Below, piece after piece: positions 1 to 10,461 of a DNA stretch of 64,000 nt. The stretch lies in contig NZ_CP087112.1 of the NCBI RefSeq assembly GCF_025643255.1, forward strand, positions 2,294,001-2,358,000. Reading direction: 5' to 3'. The stretch's first letter is position 1, and every line of letters starts with the position of its first letter. The position numbers were made by a program, and so were the translations under genes. Source of the DNA: Halomonas sp. 7T (lineage in GTDB: Bacteria > Pseudomonadota > Gammaproteobacteria > Pseudomonadales > Halomonadaceae). Below the pieces are notes generated by a model that saw only the letters and a list, made by a program, of their open reading frames with translations, had not been told where the DNA came from and did no database searches.

Positions 1-489
1 CGAGAAATACTTTGTCATTGGCAATCTTGCCCAATCATACTGGTGCTCAATATAACCAATGCCGAAAAGCGTAAAGACCAATAGAGCCGATGCCAGGATT
101 CTAAAAAAGAACAACCGGAATTTGCTTGCCCAATCGTGTTTGGCCTCCAGCTTTAACTCTTTTTCTTTCAGTGCCACTTTACGCGACTCTTCGGAGTTAA
201 GGTCTTCGAAAGTTCTGTAAAAGCGAAGAAACTTTACCAGGGAATCTTCAAGCTCGTCTTTCAGCGCTATAAACTCTTCTGGCTCCGAGGTATCGAGAGT
301 CTTTTCCTTGAGCTCTTCCAGGGCGGCAAAATCTAATTGTTCTAATTTTTTTTCAAAATCCTCCCGTACTTCCGCTCTGCTTCGATTGTCAGGGACATGT
401 ATAGGGGGCGGTTCATAGTTCGGCGTGCCCAGCCCAGAGAAGCCTTGTAAGGTTTGCATCATAGTTGAAGGATCAAATTGTCCAGACAA
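1..489 (-). CDS. Hypothetical membrane protein, 3' end outside window
   Basis: An open frame reads leftward off the window edge, so the carboxyl terminus is missing. The visible part has a polar, acidic amino half (about residues 30-120, rich in Glu, Lys and Leu, probably helical or coiled). A hydrophobic segment follows (FFFRILASALLVFTLFGIGY) and is probably one membrane span. I prefer the TTG at 489 because an AGAGG Shine-Dalgarno lies about 8 nt before it and an in-frame stop lies just upstream. The tandem ATGs at 462 and 459 lack a clear ribosome site. I do not recognise the family and give no function. No neighbour on the same strand is visible to help. Confidence 0.6.
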   Translation of the reverse strand, partial: MSGQFDPSTMMQTLQGFSGLGTPNYEPPPIHVPDNRSRAEVREDFEKKLEQLDFAALEELKEKTLDTSEPEEFIALKDELEDSLVKFLRFYRTFEDLNSEESRKVALKEKELKLEAKHDWASKFRLFFFRILASALLVFTLFGIGYIEHQYDWARLPMTKYFS

Positions 490-538
490 GCCAAGAACCT
501 CTTTTTATTGCATAACAGTGTTTTACACACCCCGCTAC

Positions 539-577
539 AACCCCCAATAAAAGCGACAACACATTCATTGGGGTTTT
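539..577 (+). other. Isolated hairpin followed by TTTT; rest of 490-729 looks empty
   Basis: AACCCCCAAT pairs with ATTGGGGTT across a loop of about 18 nt and is followed by TTTT. It resembles a weak rightward terminator, but no rightward gene ends here. It could be a remnant, or belong to the promoter region of the leftward gene that starts at 489. Between it and the riboswitch at 730 I see no gene or recognisable site. Confidence 0.3.
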
Positions 578-729
578 GCATCCACTAATTTGACTCTACC
601 CATCAGCCCCCTTGATAGCAAAGCCAATTTTGGCCGCTTAACCAAAAGTCGCAGCTTAGCCGATTGACCATTTCCAATCATGCCCCCTTGCATCTCCCCC
701 ACCCGCAGCCTAGACTCCGCTAACTAACT

Positions 730-874
730 GCTTGACGGGGTGCCGGTGATATCCGGCTGAGATGGCGCAGGGCGTATCTGCTTGATACTGCCATAGCGCT
801 GGTCCCGCTGAACCTGATCCGGCTAATGCGCTGCTCCTATGATGAGCGCGCGGGTACCGGCGTAGGGATCAAGC
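730..874 (+). promoter_or_regulatory. TPP riboswitch (THI element) upstream of tenA-thiC
   Basis: The conserved THI-box blocks occur in order: GGGGTGC (737-743), GGCTGAGA (755-762), CTGAACCTGATC (808-819), TAATG, and GGCGTAGGGATC (859-870). GCTTGA at 730-735 pairs with TCAAGC at 869-874 to close P1. The variable P3 arm is long. Unusually, the L5 loop between CCGG at 818-821 and CCGG at 856-859 carries an extra stem (GCGC-T-GCTC with GAGC-GCGC). Thiamine pyrophosphate binding would be expected to lower expression of the downstream thiamine genes. Whether control is by translation or termination cannot be decided from sequence alone. Confidence 0.93.
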
Positions 875-968
875 GATGGCCTTGGCTAGCTGTCACGATT
901 GCACGCCACCTTCCACGCCATCTCCTCGATCTCCGCCCGCCCTCCGGATCACCACTACCGGAGGCATC

Positions 969-3613
<2,645 letters not shown>

Positions 3614-3625
3614 CCCGCCACCTAC

Positions 3626-3655
3626 GGCGCTAGGCAGTGCTTAGCGCCACTTTTA
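3626..3655 (+). terminator. Probable thiC terminator overlapping the next gene's 3' end
   Basis: GGCGCTA pairs with TAGCGCC (stem 7 bp, loop 9 nt), followed by ACTTTTAA. It begins 13 bp after the thiC stop and overlaps the last codons of the convergent dehydrogenase gene. The U-tract is short, so efficiency is uncertain. Confidence 0.5.
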
Positions 3656-4709
3656 ATACGCCATCGCGCTGGTGGGAGAAAAGGTCGTAGGCTTCGACGA
3701 TATCCTCCAGCGCGTAGCGATGGGTCACCATGGGGCCAAGGTCCAAGCGCCCAGCGGCGATGATGCTCATCAGGCGGCGCATGCGCTCTTTGCCGCCAGG
3801 GCACAGTGAGGTAATGATTTTGTGATCCCCCAGCCCCGCACAGAAAGCGCCCAGCGGAATGGTCAGGTCTTCGGAATAAACGCCAAGGCTCGATAAGGTG
3901 CCGCCGGGTTTTAGCACCCTCAAGGCAGATTCAAAAGTTTGCTGCAGGCCGAGCGCTTCAATAGCCACATCCACACCCCGCCCGCCGGTCAGCTTGAGAA
4001 TTTCTTCCACCACATCCACTTTACGAAAATCTAGCGTGATATCCGCGCCCATCTGCTTGGCTATCGTCAGCCGCTCATCCACACCGTCAACAGCAATGAT
4101 CATGCCCGCCCCACGCAGCCGTGCCCCTGCGGTGGCGCATAGGCCAATCGGGCCTTGAGCAAACACCACTACGGTGTCGCCAATGTTGATACCGCCCGCT
4201 TCTGCGCCCGCAAAGCCAGTGGACATAATGTCGGGGCACATCAACACTTGTTCATCGGTTAAGCCATCCGGCACGGGGGAAAGGTTGGCCTGGGCATCGG
4301 GCACCAATAAGTACTCCGCTTGGGCACCGTCAATGGTATTGCCAAAGCGCCAGCCGCCCATCGGTTTATAGCCGTGGCTGTGGTGGCCGCCATCTTGCGA
4401 GGAGCACCCATCCTGGCAGGCGTAAGAGGTAAAACTGGGGCAGATCGCACCGGCAATCACCCGCTGGCCTTCTTGGTAACCTTTCACGTTGGCGCCGAGT
4501 TTTTCAATCACGCCCACCGGCTCGTGGCCGATGGTAAGGCCCCGCTCAACCGGGTATTCGCCTTTTAAGATGTGGACATCGGTACCGCAGATGGTGGTGG
4601 TGGTCACGCGCATTAGCGCATCGTTGGGGCCGATATCGGGGATGGGCTTGTCGTCGATTTCGATACGGCCCGGCTCAACAAAAATGGCGGCTTTCATCAT
4701 GGTAGGCAT
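3630..4709 (-). CDS. Zinc-dependent medium-chain alcohol dehydrogenase
   Basis: This NAD(P)-dependent dehydrogenase resembles the secondary-alcohol (isopropanol-type) branch of the medium-chain family. From the ATG at 4709, 359 residues are encoded. The catalytic zinc ligands can be read as Cys41 (ICGTD), His62/Glu63 (GHE) and the Asp in MCPDIMSTGFAGAE, which is characteristic of the secondary-ADH group. The insert with CPSFTSYACQDGCSSQDG is Cys-rich, but the usual four-Cys structural zinc lobe is not clear. The nucleotide-binding fold follows at about residues 175-260. The frame opens with GTG at 4718, but AAGG sits about 8 nt before the ATG at 4709, so I chose that start. Physiological substrate unknown. 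Confidence 0.85.
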   Translation of the reverse strand: MPTMMKAAIFVEPGRIEIDDKPIPDIGPNDALMRVTTTTICGTDVHILKGEYPVERGLTIGHEPVGVIEKLGANVKGYQEGQRVIAGAICPSFTSYACQDGCSSQDGGHHSHGYKPMGGWRFGNTIDGAQAEYLLVPDAQANLSPVPDGLTDEQVLMCPDIMSTGFAGAEAGGINIGDTVVVFAQGPIGLCATAGARLRGAGMIIAVDGVDERLTIAKQMGADITLDFRKVDVVEEILKLTGGRGVDVAIEALGLQQTFESALRVLKPGGTLSSLGVYSEDLTIPLGAFCAGLGDHKIITSLCPGGKERMRRLMSIIAAGRLDLGPMVTHRYALEDIVEAYDLFSHQRDGVLKVALSTA

Positions 4710-4825
4710 GGCGCACACCTTAAGTAAGAGGAGTCATAACACGTCACTCTTAAGCGTAGGTGATTAAGCGGTTATTGATAGCCGCTGAACATGCGCCATG
4801 TCACGTTGTGGTGCGTTAATCGACA

Positions 4826-4851
4826 AGCGCTGCCCGGCTAGCCGCAGCGCT
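4826..4851 (-). terminator. Hairpin 3' of the BCCT gene
   Basis: AGCGCTGC pairs with GCAGCGCT around a self-complementary GGCTAGCC core, just beyond the BCCT stop codon. The following leftward sequence (TTGTCGATT) is only weakly U-rich, so this may be a terminator or an mRNA-stabilising end. Confidence 0.45.
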
Positions 4852-4861
4852 CATCAGGGCG

Positions 4862-6490
4862 TTAATTGCGCTTAAAGTTTTCATCCGGTGTAACGGGCGT
4901 TGCCTGGGTACCGGCATCATCCAGGTCGGCCCACGGTTCACGCGGCGCCTCGGCACGCGAACCGGTACGGGCGGCAAAGCGCTCGCCATGCAGTGCCTTA
5001 AGCAGCCCAAACACCATTAAGATCACCACAACCGAAAACGGCAGCGCCGCCATGATGACCGCAGACTGCAGCGTTTCAAGGCCGCCAGCCAGCAGCATGA
5101 CAGCCGTGAGCAGCCCAAGCACAGCGCCCCAAATAATACGGTGTGCCGTAGGTGGTTCAGGGTCACCACCGGCCAGAATGGTATTGATCACCAACGTGCC
5201 CGCGTTAGCAGAGGTAATCAGGTAGGTAGCAATCAGCACCACTAATACGGCTGATAGCCCCACGCCCAATATGCCTAAGTTCATTGCTGATACGGTCGCA
5301 AATAGCGCGGTTGCGACATTTTCATCTACCGCCTGGACAATACCACCCGACCCAAACAGTTCATGATAGAGCGCGGTGCCACCAAACAGGCCAATCCAGA
5401 TAATGGTGATTACGGTAGGTACCAGCAGCACGCCCATCACAAACTCACGGAAGGTGCGCCCACGGGACACCCGTGCGATAAACATGCCGACAAACGGCGA
5501 CCAGGCCAGCCACCACCCCCAGAAGAACACCGTCCACTCTGACTGCCAGCCGTCTGCAATGGTGGCGTTGGTGTGAAAGGTCATGCCGAATATGTTTTGC
5601 AGGTAATCACCGGCGGACTCGATGGTAAGTGCGATGAGGTATTGGGTAGGCCCGAACAACAGCATAAAGGCCACTACCGCAATGCTCAGCCAGAAGTTGG
5701 CCTCTGAAAGTAGGCGCACGCCACGCTTAACACCGGAGACCACCGAGAACGTCGCCACGCTCATAATCACGGCGGTAATCATCAGTTGCAGTTGGACTGA
5801 CGTCTCCAGCCCAAACACGGCTTCTAACCCCGCATTCATTTGTTGAACGCCTAGCCCCAGGGTCGTCGCTATACCGAACACGGTGCCAAACACCGCCAGC
5901 AGGTCGACCATGTCACCCAATAGGCCATGGTTACGCTTGCCTAGAATGGGCTCCAAACCAGAGCGCACCGTCAACGGCAGGTTGCGCCGATAGGCAAAGT
6001 AGGCCAGCACCAGGGCAACAAAGGAGAAAATCGCCCAGCCGTTTAACCCCCAGTGGAAGTAGGTAAGCCGCATGGCCACCCGCGCCGCCTCTGGGCTCAT
6101 GCCTTCGGCAATAAAGGGGTTTTCTTGAAACTGCAAAATGGGCTGCGCGACCGCCCAGAACAGAATCCCGACCCCGGTGCCTGCGGCAAACAGCATTGAA
6201 ACCCAGGAGAAAAACGTAAACTCAGGCTGCTCAAAGTCACCGCCTAAGCGCACGTTTTTGTAACGCCCAACGCCTAGCCAAATCATAAACAGCAGCAAAA
6301 ATGCCACCAGCAAGACGTAATACCACTCAAGGAAGGGGTTTAACGTGCCACGCATGTGGTCAAGCACTTCAGCAAGGTGTTCGGTGTAAAACGCCCCGTA
6401 GCTCAGCGCAGCCACCACTACCACAATGGCGGCTAAAGTGACGCGGGCATTCATTCCTTTCAACACCCCTGACGTAGCTTGGCGATACAT
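4862..6490 (-). CDS. BCCT-family betaine/carnitine/choline transporter
   Basis: This inner-membrane secondary carrier probably imports glycine betaine or a related quaternary ammonium osmolyte, in keeping with a halophilic lifestyle. The 542-residue product has about 12 hydrophobic segments. It carries the family's aromatic-rich signature around WWLAWSPFVGMFIARVSRGR, plus GTGVGILFWAVAQP near the first third. The final 40 residues are hydrophilic and probably cytosolic. The start at 6490 is preceded by GAGGAG at about 6 nt; an internal ATG (residue 13) has none. Substrate and ion coupling cannot be told from sequence. It stands alone with its own promoter region upstream. Confidence 0.93.
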   Translation of the reverse strand: MYRQATSGVLKGMNARVTLAAIVVVVAALSYGAFYTEHLAEVLDHMRGTLNPFLEWYYVLLVAFLLLFMIWLGVGRYKNVRLGGDFEQPEFTFFSWVSMLFAAGTGVGILFWAVAQPILQFQENPFIAEGMSPEAARVAMRLTYFHWGLNGWAIFSFVALVLAYFAYRRNLPLTVRSGLEPILGKRNHGLLGDMVDLLAVFGTVFGIATTLGLGVQQMNAGLEAVFGLETSVQLQLMITAVIMSVATFSVVSGVKRGVRLLSEANFWLSIAVVAFMLLFGPTQYLIALTIESAGDYLQNIFGMTFHTNATIADGWQSEWTVFFWGWWLAWSPFVGMFIARVSRGRTFREFVMGVLLVPTVITIIWIGLFGGTALYHELFGSGGIVQAVDENVATALFATVSAMNLGILGVGLSAVLVVLIATYLITSANAGTLVINTILAGGDPEPPTAHRIIWGAVLGLLTAVMLLAGGLETLQSAVIMAALPFSVVVILMVFGLLKALHGERFAARTGSRAEAPREPWADLDDAGTQATPVTPDENFKRN

Positions 6491-6847
6491 CCTATCTCCT
6501 CATTAAGCTTTTGGGTTTTGTTTTATTCTAAACATCTAGCGATACCAACCCAATGCACCTTTATGGCTGCCAGAAAGCTTAACGCCAAATGCGTGGCTAG
6601 CGCCTAGGGAAGATGGTGGAAAGCAAGCTTGATGATGAGCGTAGTGAATCTGCTTTTCGGGTAGTGATTAACAAGCCCATGGTGGGAAACTCTGGACACT
6701 GCGGGGCTTAGCATTTCAGCGATAACCGCTTTAAAAAACGACTTTCGATAACCCCTTTTTAGGTCAGTTTATATAAACGTATACAGGGGCCAAAAGCCCC
6801 TATATTAATAACCGCTAAGACCATCACCGCTTGGAAGCGGTGAGGCT
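6491..6847. other. Intergenic region upstream of the BCCT gene
   Basis: About 357 bp separate the divergent BCCT start from the 3' end of the outer-membrane protein gene. It should hold the BCCT promoter, but I can name no hexamer pair with confidence. An AGGGGC/GCCCCT hairpin lies at 6785-6801. I find no convincing open frame with a ribosome site. Confidence 0.5.
6824..6843 (-). terminator. Perfect hairpin just after the outer-membrane protein stop
   Basis: TCACCGCTT pairs with AAGCGGTGA (9 bp, 2-nt spacer), directly 3' of the stop codon at 6848. No U-tract follows on the transcribed strand, so it may protect the mRNA end more than terminate transcription. Confidence 0.45.
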
Positions 6848-7387
6848 TTAAAAGCGGTAACGTAGACCAATGCTGTAAGCGTCTAAGTCGTAGTCTGAAT
6901 TACTCAGATAGCGTGTAATATCGGCGCTAATTGCAAGAGTATCAGAAACATCGAACTCAGCACCTGCACCAAATGAAACGTCATCGTCGCGGCCACTTTC
7001 GCTTAAACCGTACCCACTAGCAGTGAGCTTTACTTCGGAATAGCCTAGCAGGCCAAACAGGCGGGCAGACTCACCTAACGGCACAATGCCTTTCAAGAAA
7101 CCGCCAACTAGATAATCTAGTTCAATATCTAATCCGTAATTGCTATCAGACCCACCAGTAGCGCCATGCAGCTCAACCGCTAGATAATCATCTAGCTTCA
7201 TGCCTGCCACAAGCCGAAGGCCTACAGAGTTAAAATCACTATCAACACCGTCAAGATCCAGATTCCAGGCCATAGCGTCGGCACCGATATAACCCTGGGG
7301 ATATCCGGCTTGAAATGATTGCGCTTGGGCAGCGGTAACAAACAGCAGTGAAGAAGCAACTACAAATAATTTCGCCGATTTTTTCAT
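6848..7387 (-). CDS. Small outer-membrane beta-barrel protein (paralogue 1)
   Basis: The 179-residue product begins with a classic signal peptide (MKKSAKLFVVASSLLFVTAA, cleavage after AQAQ). It ends in RYRF, the terminal aromatic signature used for BAM-dependent insertion. In between, alternating polar/hydrophobic strands suggest an eight-strand barrel. The ATG at 7387 has AAGGGAA just upstream; the frame extends to 7411 without a ribosome site. It is clearly paralogous to the gene at 7576-8085, sharing YPQGY(I/V)G(A/G)DAM after the signal, VGLR, and the RYRF end. It resembles YfaZ-like or OmpA-barrel-like proteins, but the exact family is not certain. Role unknown; no porin loops are evident. 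Confidence 0.75.
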   Translation of the reverse strand: MKKSAKLFVVASSLLFVTAAQAQSFQAGYPQGYIGADAMAWNLDLDGVDSDFNSVGLRLVAGMKLDDYLAVELHGATGGSDSNYGLDIELDYLVGGFLKGIVPLGESARLFGLLGYSEVKLTASGYGLSESGRDDDVSFGAGAEFDVSDTLAISADITRYLSNSDYDLDAYSIGLRYRF

Positions 7388-7505
7388 CTTATTCCCTTGG
7401 TATAGTGACACTATTAAAATGCCTTAAACTAATCATTAATTTTAACTAAAATTAATAATACTTACAATTTAAACAGGGTCACGTATTCATTAACATGTTG
7501 TACAT

Positions 7506-7541
7506 AAAAAAAACCCACTGCTTTGAAGCAATGGGGTTTCT
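7506..7541 (-). terminator. Intrinsic terminator for paralogue 2
   Basis: Read leftward, GAAACCCCATTGCTTC pairs with GAAGCAGTGGGTTT-like sequence (stem about 13 bp with mismatches). A run of eight Ts follows. It lies 35 bp after the stop at 7576 and isolates the two paralogous genes transcriptionally. Confidence 0.8.
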
Positions 7542-7575
7542 TTTCATATAGAAGACGTGGCTAACGCCCGTTTGT

Positions 7576-8085
7576 TTAGAAACGGTAGCGTAGGCCTACA
7601 CTGGCCGCATCAAAGGTGTACGCCGATTTATCCAAGTAGCGCATGTAGTCGGCGCCAACGGAAAGGTTAGGTGCCACGTCCATCTCAGCACCAGCACCGT
7701 AAGAGAAGCCGCTTTCACGGTCATCGCTGATCTCTACTTCGCTGAAACCGGCAAGGCCATATAGGCGTACTTCGGGGGCAACCGGGATAATGCCTTTGGC
7801 ATAGGCACCGGCTAAATAATCGAGCTCTGCCCCACCGTCGGAACCGCCGGTACCCAGGTGGCCTTCAAGGGCAAAGTAGTCGTTAAATTGGGCACCGCCG
7901 CGCACACGCAGGCCTACATCGTCGCGGGAGGAACCACGGTCTGGGTCTAGGCTCCAGAACATGGCGTCGCCACCCACGTAACCTTGTGGGTATTGAAAAG
8001 GTTGCTGCGCTTGAGCCGATGCCGCGAAAGCACCCGCACCAACCAGAAGCGCTGCAGAGGTGAGTGATAAAACGGTCATCTTCAT
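7576..8085 (-). CDS. Small outer-membrane beta-barrel protein (paralogue 2)
   Basis: This 169-residue product has a signal peptide (MKMTVLSLTSAALLVGAGAF, processed after SAQAQ) and amphipathic strands, and ends in the outer-membrane motif GLRYRF. It shares the order of motifs with the preceding paralogue: YPQGYVGGDAMFW, a short Asp-rich turn, VGLRVRGGAQF, then AEMDVAPNLSVGADYMRYL. The ATG at 8085 has TGAGG about 8 nt upstream. An open extension to 8172 has no ribosome site and would bury the signal peptide. Because a terminator lies between the two genes, each probably has its own promoter, which would allow differential expression. Function not known. Confidence 0.75.
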   Translation of the reverse strand: MKMTVLSLTSAALLVGAGAFAASAQAQQPFQYPQGYVGGDAMFWSLDPDRGSSRDDVGLRVRGGAQFNDYFALEGHLGTGGSDGGAELDYLAGAYAKGIIPVAPEVRLYGLAGFSEVEISDDRESGFSYGAGAEMDVAPNLSVGADYMRYLDKSAYTFDAASVGLRYRF

Positions 8086-8202
8086 AGGTAAAGCCTCAGT
8101 TAAAAAACAGTGTTTCCTTACGCTTTTAAAGTGTGGTTCAACTCTATGAAGAACGCAATCCGCAGCCCCCAATGACCTGTAATTTCCTTTTTTCCTCCCC
8201 TT

Positions 8203-9141
8203 TTAACGGCCACGGGAAAGGCTAAGTACGACAATGCCACCCACCACAACCGCGCCTCCCACTAGCTGGCTGGGGCTAAGCATTTGGCCAAGCACGAGAT
8301 AACCGATTAACAGCGAAGCGACCGGCTCGAAATTCATCACCGGTGCGTTGCGCGCCATATCCAACCGGGGTACAAAAATAAACAGTACTGAGAATGCCGT
8401 ACCGTATAGAAGCGCTAAGAACGTTAACCCCATCCAGCCGGTGCTGTTGTCCGGTAGGCTCATGCCGCCCGGCACTGCGCCCAGAAGCCCGCCAATGACC
8501 ATGGCGATAAACACAGTTTGCATGGTGAGCAGGCTGCGTAAGGTGCTACCCACCCCTGCCAAGCGGTGCTCGGTGATCCACAGCGCGCAGGCAAACGCAA
8601 AGGCCGCGCTTACACCAAAACCAATTCCTGTAAGCCATCCTGGCCCCATGGCATCGGCGTCCGCTATCCAGCTGGGTATATCGAGCACTACCAGCAGCCC
8701 CACTAAAATAGTGCCCATAATCAGGCAGCTACGCAGTGAAGGCCGCTTTCCCCCCAACGCCCAACTTAATAGCGCCAGTTGAATCGGGAAGGTATTCACC
8801 AGTAGCAGCGCAATCACCACCGGCAGCCGCGCCACCGCTGAATAGAGGCTAACGCTTTGAATGGCAATACATACCCCCACCGCTAATTGCCAAGGCCATG
8901 TGCCGGGCGGTAACCAAAGTCGCTTTTTTTGGGCGATGACCAACGCTAATAAAATAAGGCAGGCCACACCCGAGCGGGTGAGCACCGCTAGCAGTAGGCC
9001 AGTGCCATTATCAAACGCCAGACGTGCCGACACATGGTTAGCGGCAAACATGGTGGCAACGGTCATCATCAGCAAAATAGCCAGATGCCGAGGGAGTAGC
9101 GCGGGGGGAGCAATAGAAGACATAGCAGCAAAGCGGCTCAT
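8203..9141 (-). CDS. EamA/DMT-superfamily transporter
   Basis: This inner-membrane protein of 312 residues has about ten hydrophobic helices arranged as two EamA repeats (about residues 18-155 and 170-310). That is the usual architecture of drug/metabolite exporters in the RhaT/YdcZ-like class. The second repeat ends with the typical PVASLLIGYLVLGQMLSPSQ motif. The carboxyl terminus is a short basic tail (SLSRGR). The first ATG (9141) and the ATG at codon 7 both lack a strong ribosome site, so the start is tentative. The transported compound cannot be predicted. It is divergent from ackA, with about 135 bp between the starts. Confidence 0.85.
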   Translation of the reverse strand: MSRFAAMSSIAPPALLPRHLAILLMMTVATMFAANHVSARLAFDNGTGLLLAVLTRSGVACLILLALVIAQKKRLWLPPGTWPWQLAVGVCIAIQSVSLYSAVARLPVVIALLLVNTFPIQLALLSWALGGKRPSLRSCLIMGTILVGLLVVLDIPSWIADADAMGPGWLTGIGFGVSAAFAFACALWITEHRLAGVGSTLRSLLTMQTVFIAMVIGGLLGAVPGGMSLPDNSTGWMGLTFLALLYGTAFSVLFIFVPRLDMARNAPVMNFEPVASLLIGYLVLGQMLSPSQLVGGAVVVGGIVVLSLSRGR

Positions 9142-9276
9142 GGTAGGTATGATAAAAAGTAGCTAACCGACATTTTACATAGAAGGCTAACGAAATACCG
9201 CGCTAATATCCTGCAGCGCAGCATGTTAAACTAAGGTCTATCCCCACTTTACGCTAACTACTTTACAAAGGTTGTT

Positions 9277-10461
9277 ATGAACGCACCGGTGCTGGTTATA
9301 AACTGCGGCTCATCGTCTATTAAATACGCCTTGATTGATTCCGACCCACAGGCGCCACGCTTGGGCGGTTTAGCGGAGCGTTTAGGCAGTGAAGACGCAC
9401 GAATAAAAGGCAAAAACAGCGCCGGTGAGAGCTTTACCCAAACGCTGCCCAATGCGGATCATGCAGAAGCCCTGAATGCCATTTTGGAGCGCCTTGAAGG
9501 CCGTATACCTGGCGCCGTTGGCCATCGCATTGTGCACGGCGGAGAACACTTTACCCAAGCGGCGCTGATTGATGATAGCGTTGTTGAGGCCATCAACGCG
9601 ACGTCAGCACTGGCGCCACTGCACAACCCAGCGAACTTGGCCGGCATTGCCGCCACGCAAAAAGTGTTTCCTGAACTGCCCCAGGTGGCTGTGTTTGATA
9701 CCGCGTTTCATCAAACGCTGCCGCCTCGCGCCTACCGTTACGCGCTGCCTGAAGCGCTCTACACTGAGCATAGCATTCGCCGTTACGGTTTCCACGGCAC
9801 CAGCCACGCCTTTGTTAGCCAGCGAGCCGGTGAACTGAGTCGCCGTGGTGCTGGCGGCTGGTTAATCGCTCATTTAGGCAACGGTTGCTCCACCAGCGCG
9901 GTGTGGAATAACCAGAGCCTGGATACCAGCATGGGCCTCACCCCGCTGGAGGGCTTGGTGATGGGTACCCGCAGCGGTGATGTCGACCCTAGCCTGCATG
10001 CGCACCTACACCGTCAGTTGGGCTGGTCGCTGGATGAGATCGATAGCGTTCTCAATAAACAGAGCGGCCTATTAGGCCTTTCTGGCCTTACCAACGACAT
10101 GCGTGAAATAGAAGACCAAGCACTGGCGGGGCACAGCGGTGCCCAACTGGCACTGGATGTATTTTGCTACCGCGTTGCCAAATCGCTGGCGGCGCTCTCC
10201 TGCGCCCTGCCCACTCTGGACGGCGTTATTTTTACCGGCGGCATTGGTGAAAACTCACCCACCGTGCGCCGTGCAGTGCTCGCCTTACTGCCCCACTTTG
10301 GTTTCAACCTGGACGAGGCGGCCAACCAAGCCACACTTCGCGGCAAAGAAGGCACGCTGGACAGCGCTGGCCACAGCGGCCCAGAAGTGTGGGTAATCCC
10401 CACCGATGAAGAGGGCCGTATCGCCATGGAAACTCGCCAACGCGTGGAGACCCCTGAATGA
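9277..10461 (+). CDS. ackA: Acetate kinase
   Basis: Acetate kinase interconverts acetate plus ATP and acetyl phosphate plus ADP in the cytoplasm. The 394-residue protein has the standard length and the ASKHA-fold signatures: the amino-terminal phosphate loop [16 protein letters not shown], the GHRIVHGG block, [10 protein letters not shown], the [10 protein letters not shown] block, and the adenosine site GGIGENSP near the end. AAAGG precedes the ATG. The stop codon overlaps the pta start by 4 bp, indicating translational coupling in an ackA-pta operon for acetate overflow and reuse. Confidence 0.97.
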   Translation: MNAPVLVINCGSSSIKYALIDSDPQAPRLGGLAERLGSEDARIKGKNSAGESFTQTLPNADHAEALNAILERLEGRIPGAVGHRIVHGGEHFTQAALIDDSVVEAINATSALAPLHNPANLAGIAATQKVFPELPQVAVFDTAFHQTLPPRAYRYALPEALYTEHSIRRYGFHGTSHAFVSQRAGELSRRGAGGWLIAHLGNGCSTSAVWNNQSLDTSMGLTPLEGLVMGTRSGDVDPSLHAHLHRQLGWSLDEIDSVLNKQSGLLGLSGLTNDMREIEDQALAGHSGAQLALDVFCYRVAKSLAALSCALPTLDGVIFTGGIGENSPTVRRAVLALLPHFGFNLDEAANQATLRGKEGTLDSAGHSGPEVWVIPTDEEGRIAMETRQRVETPE

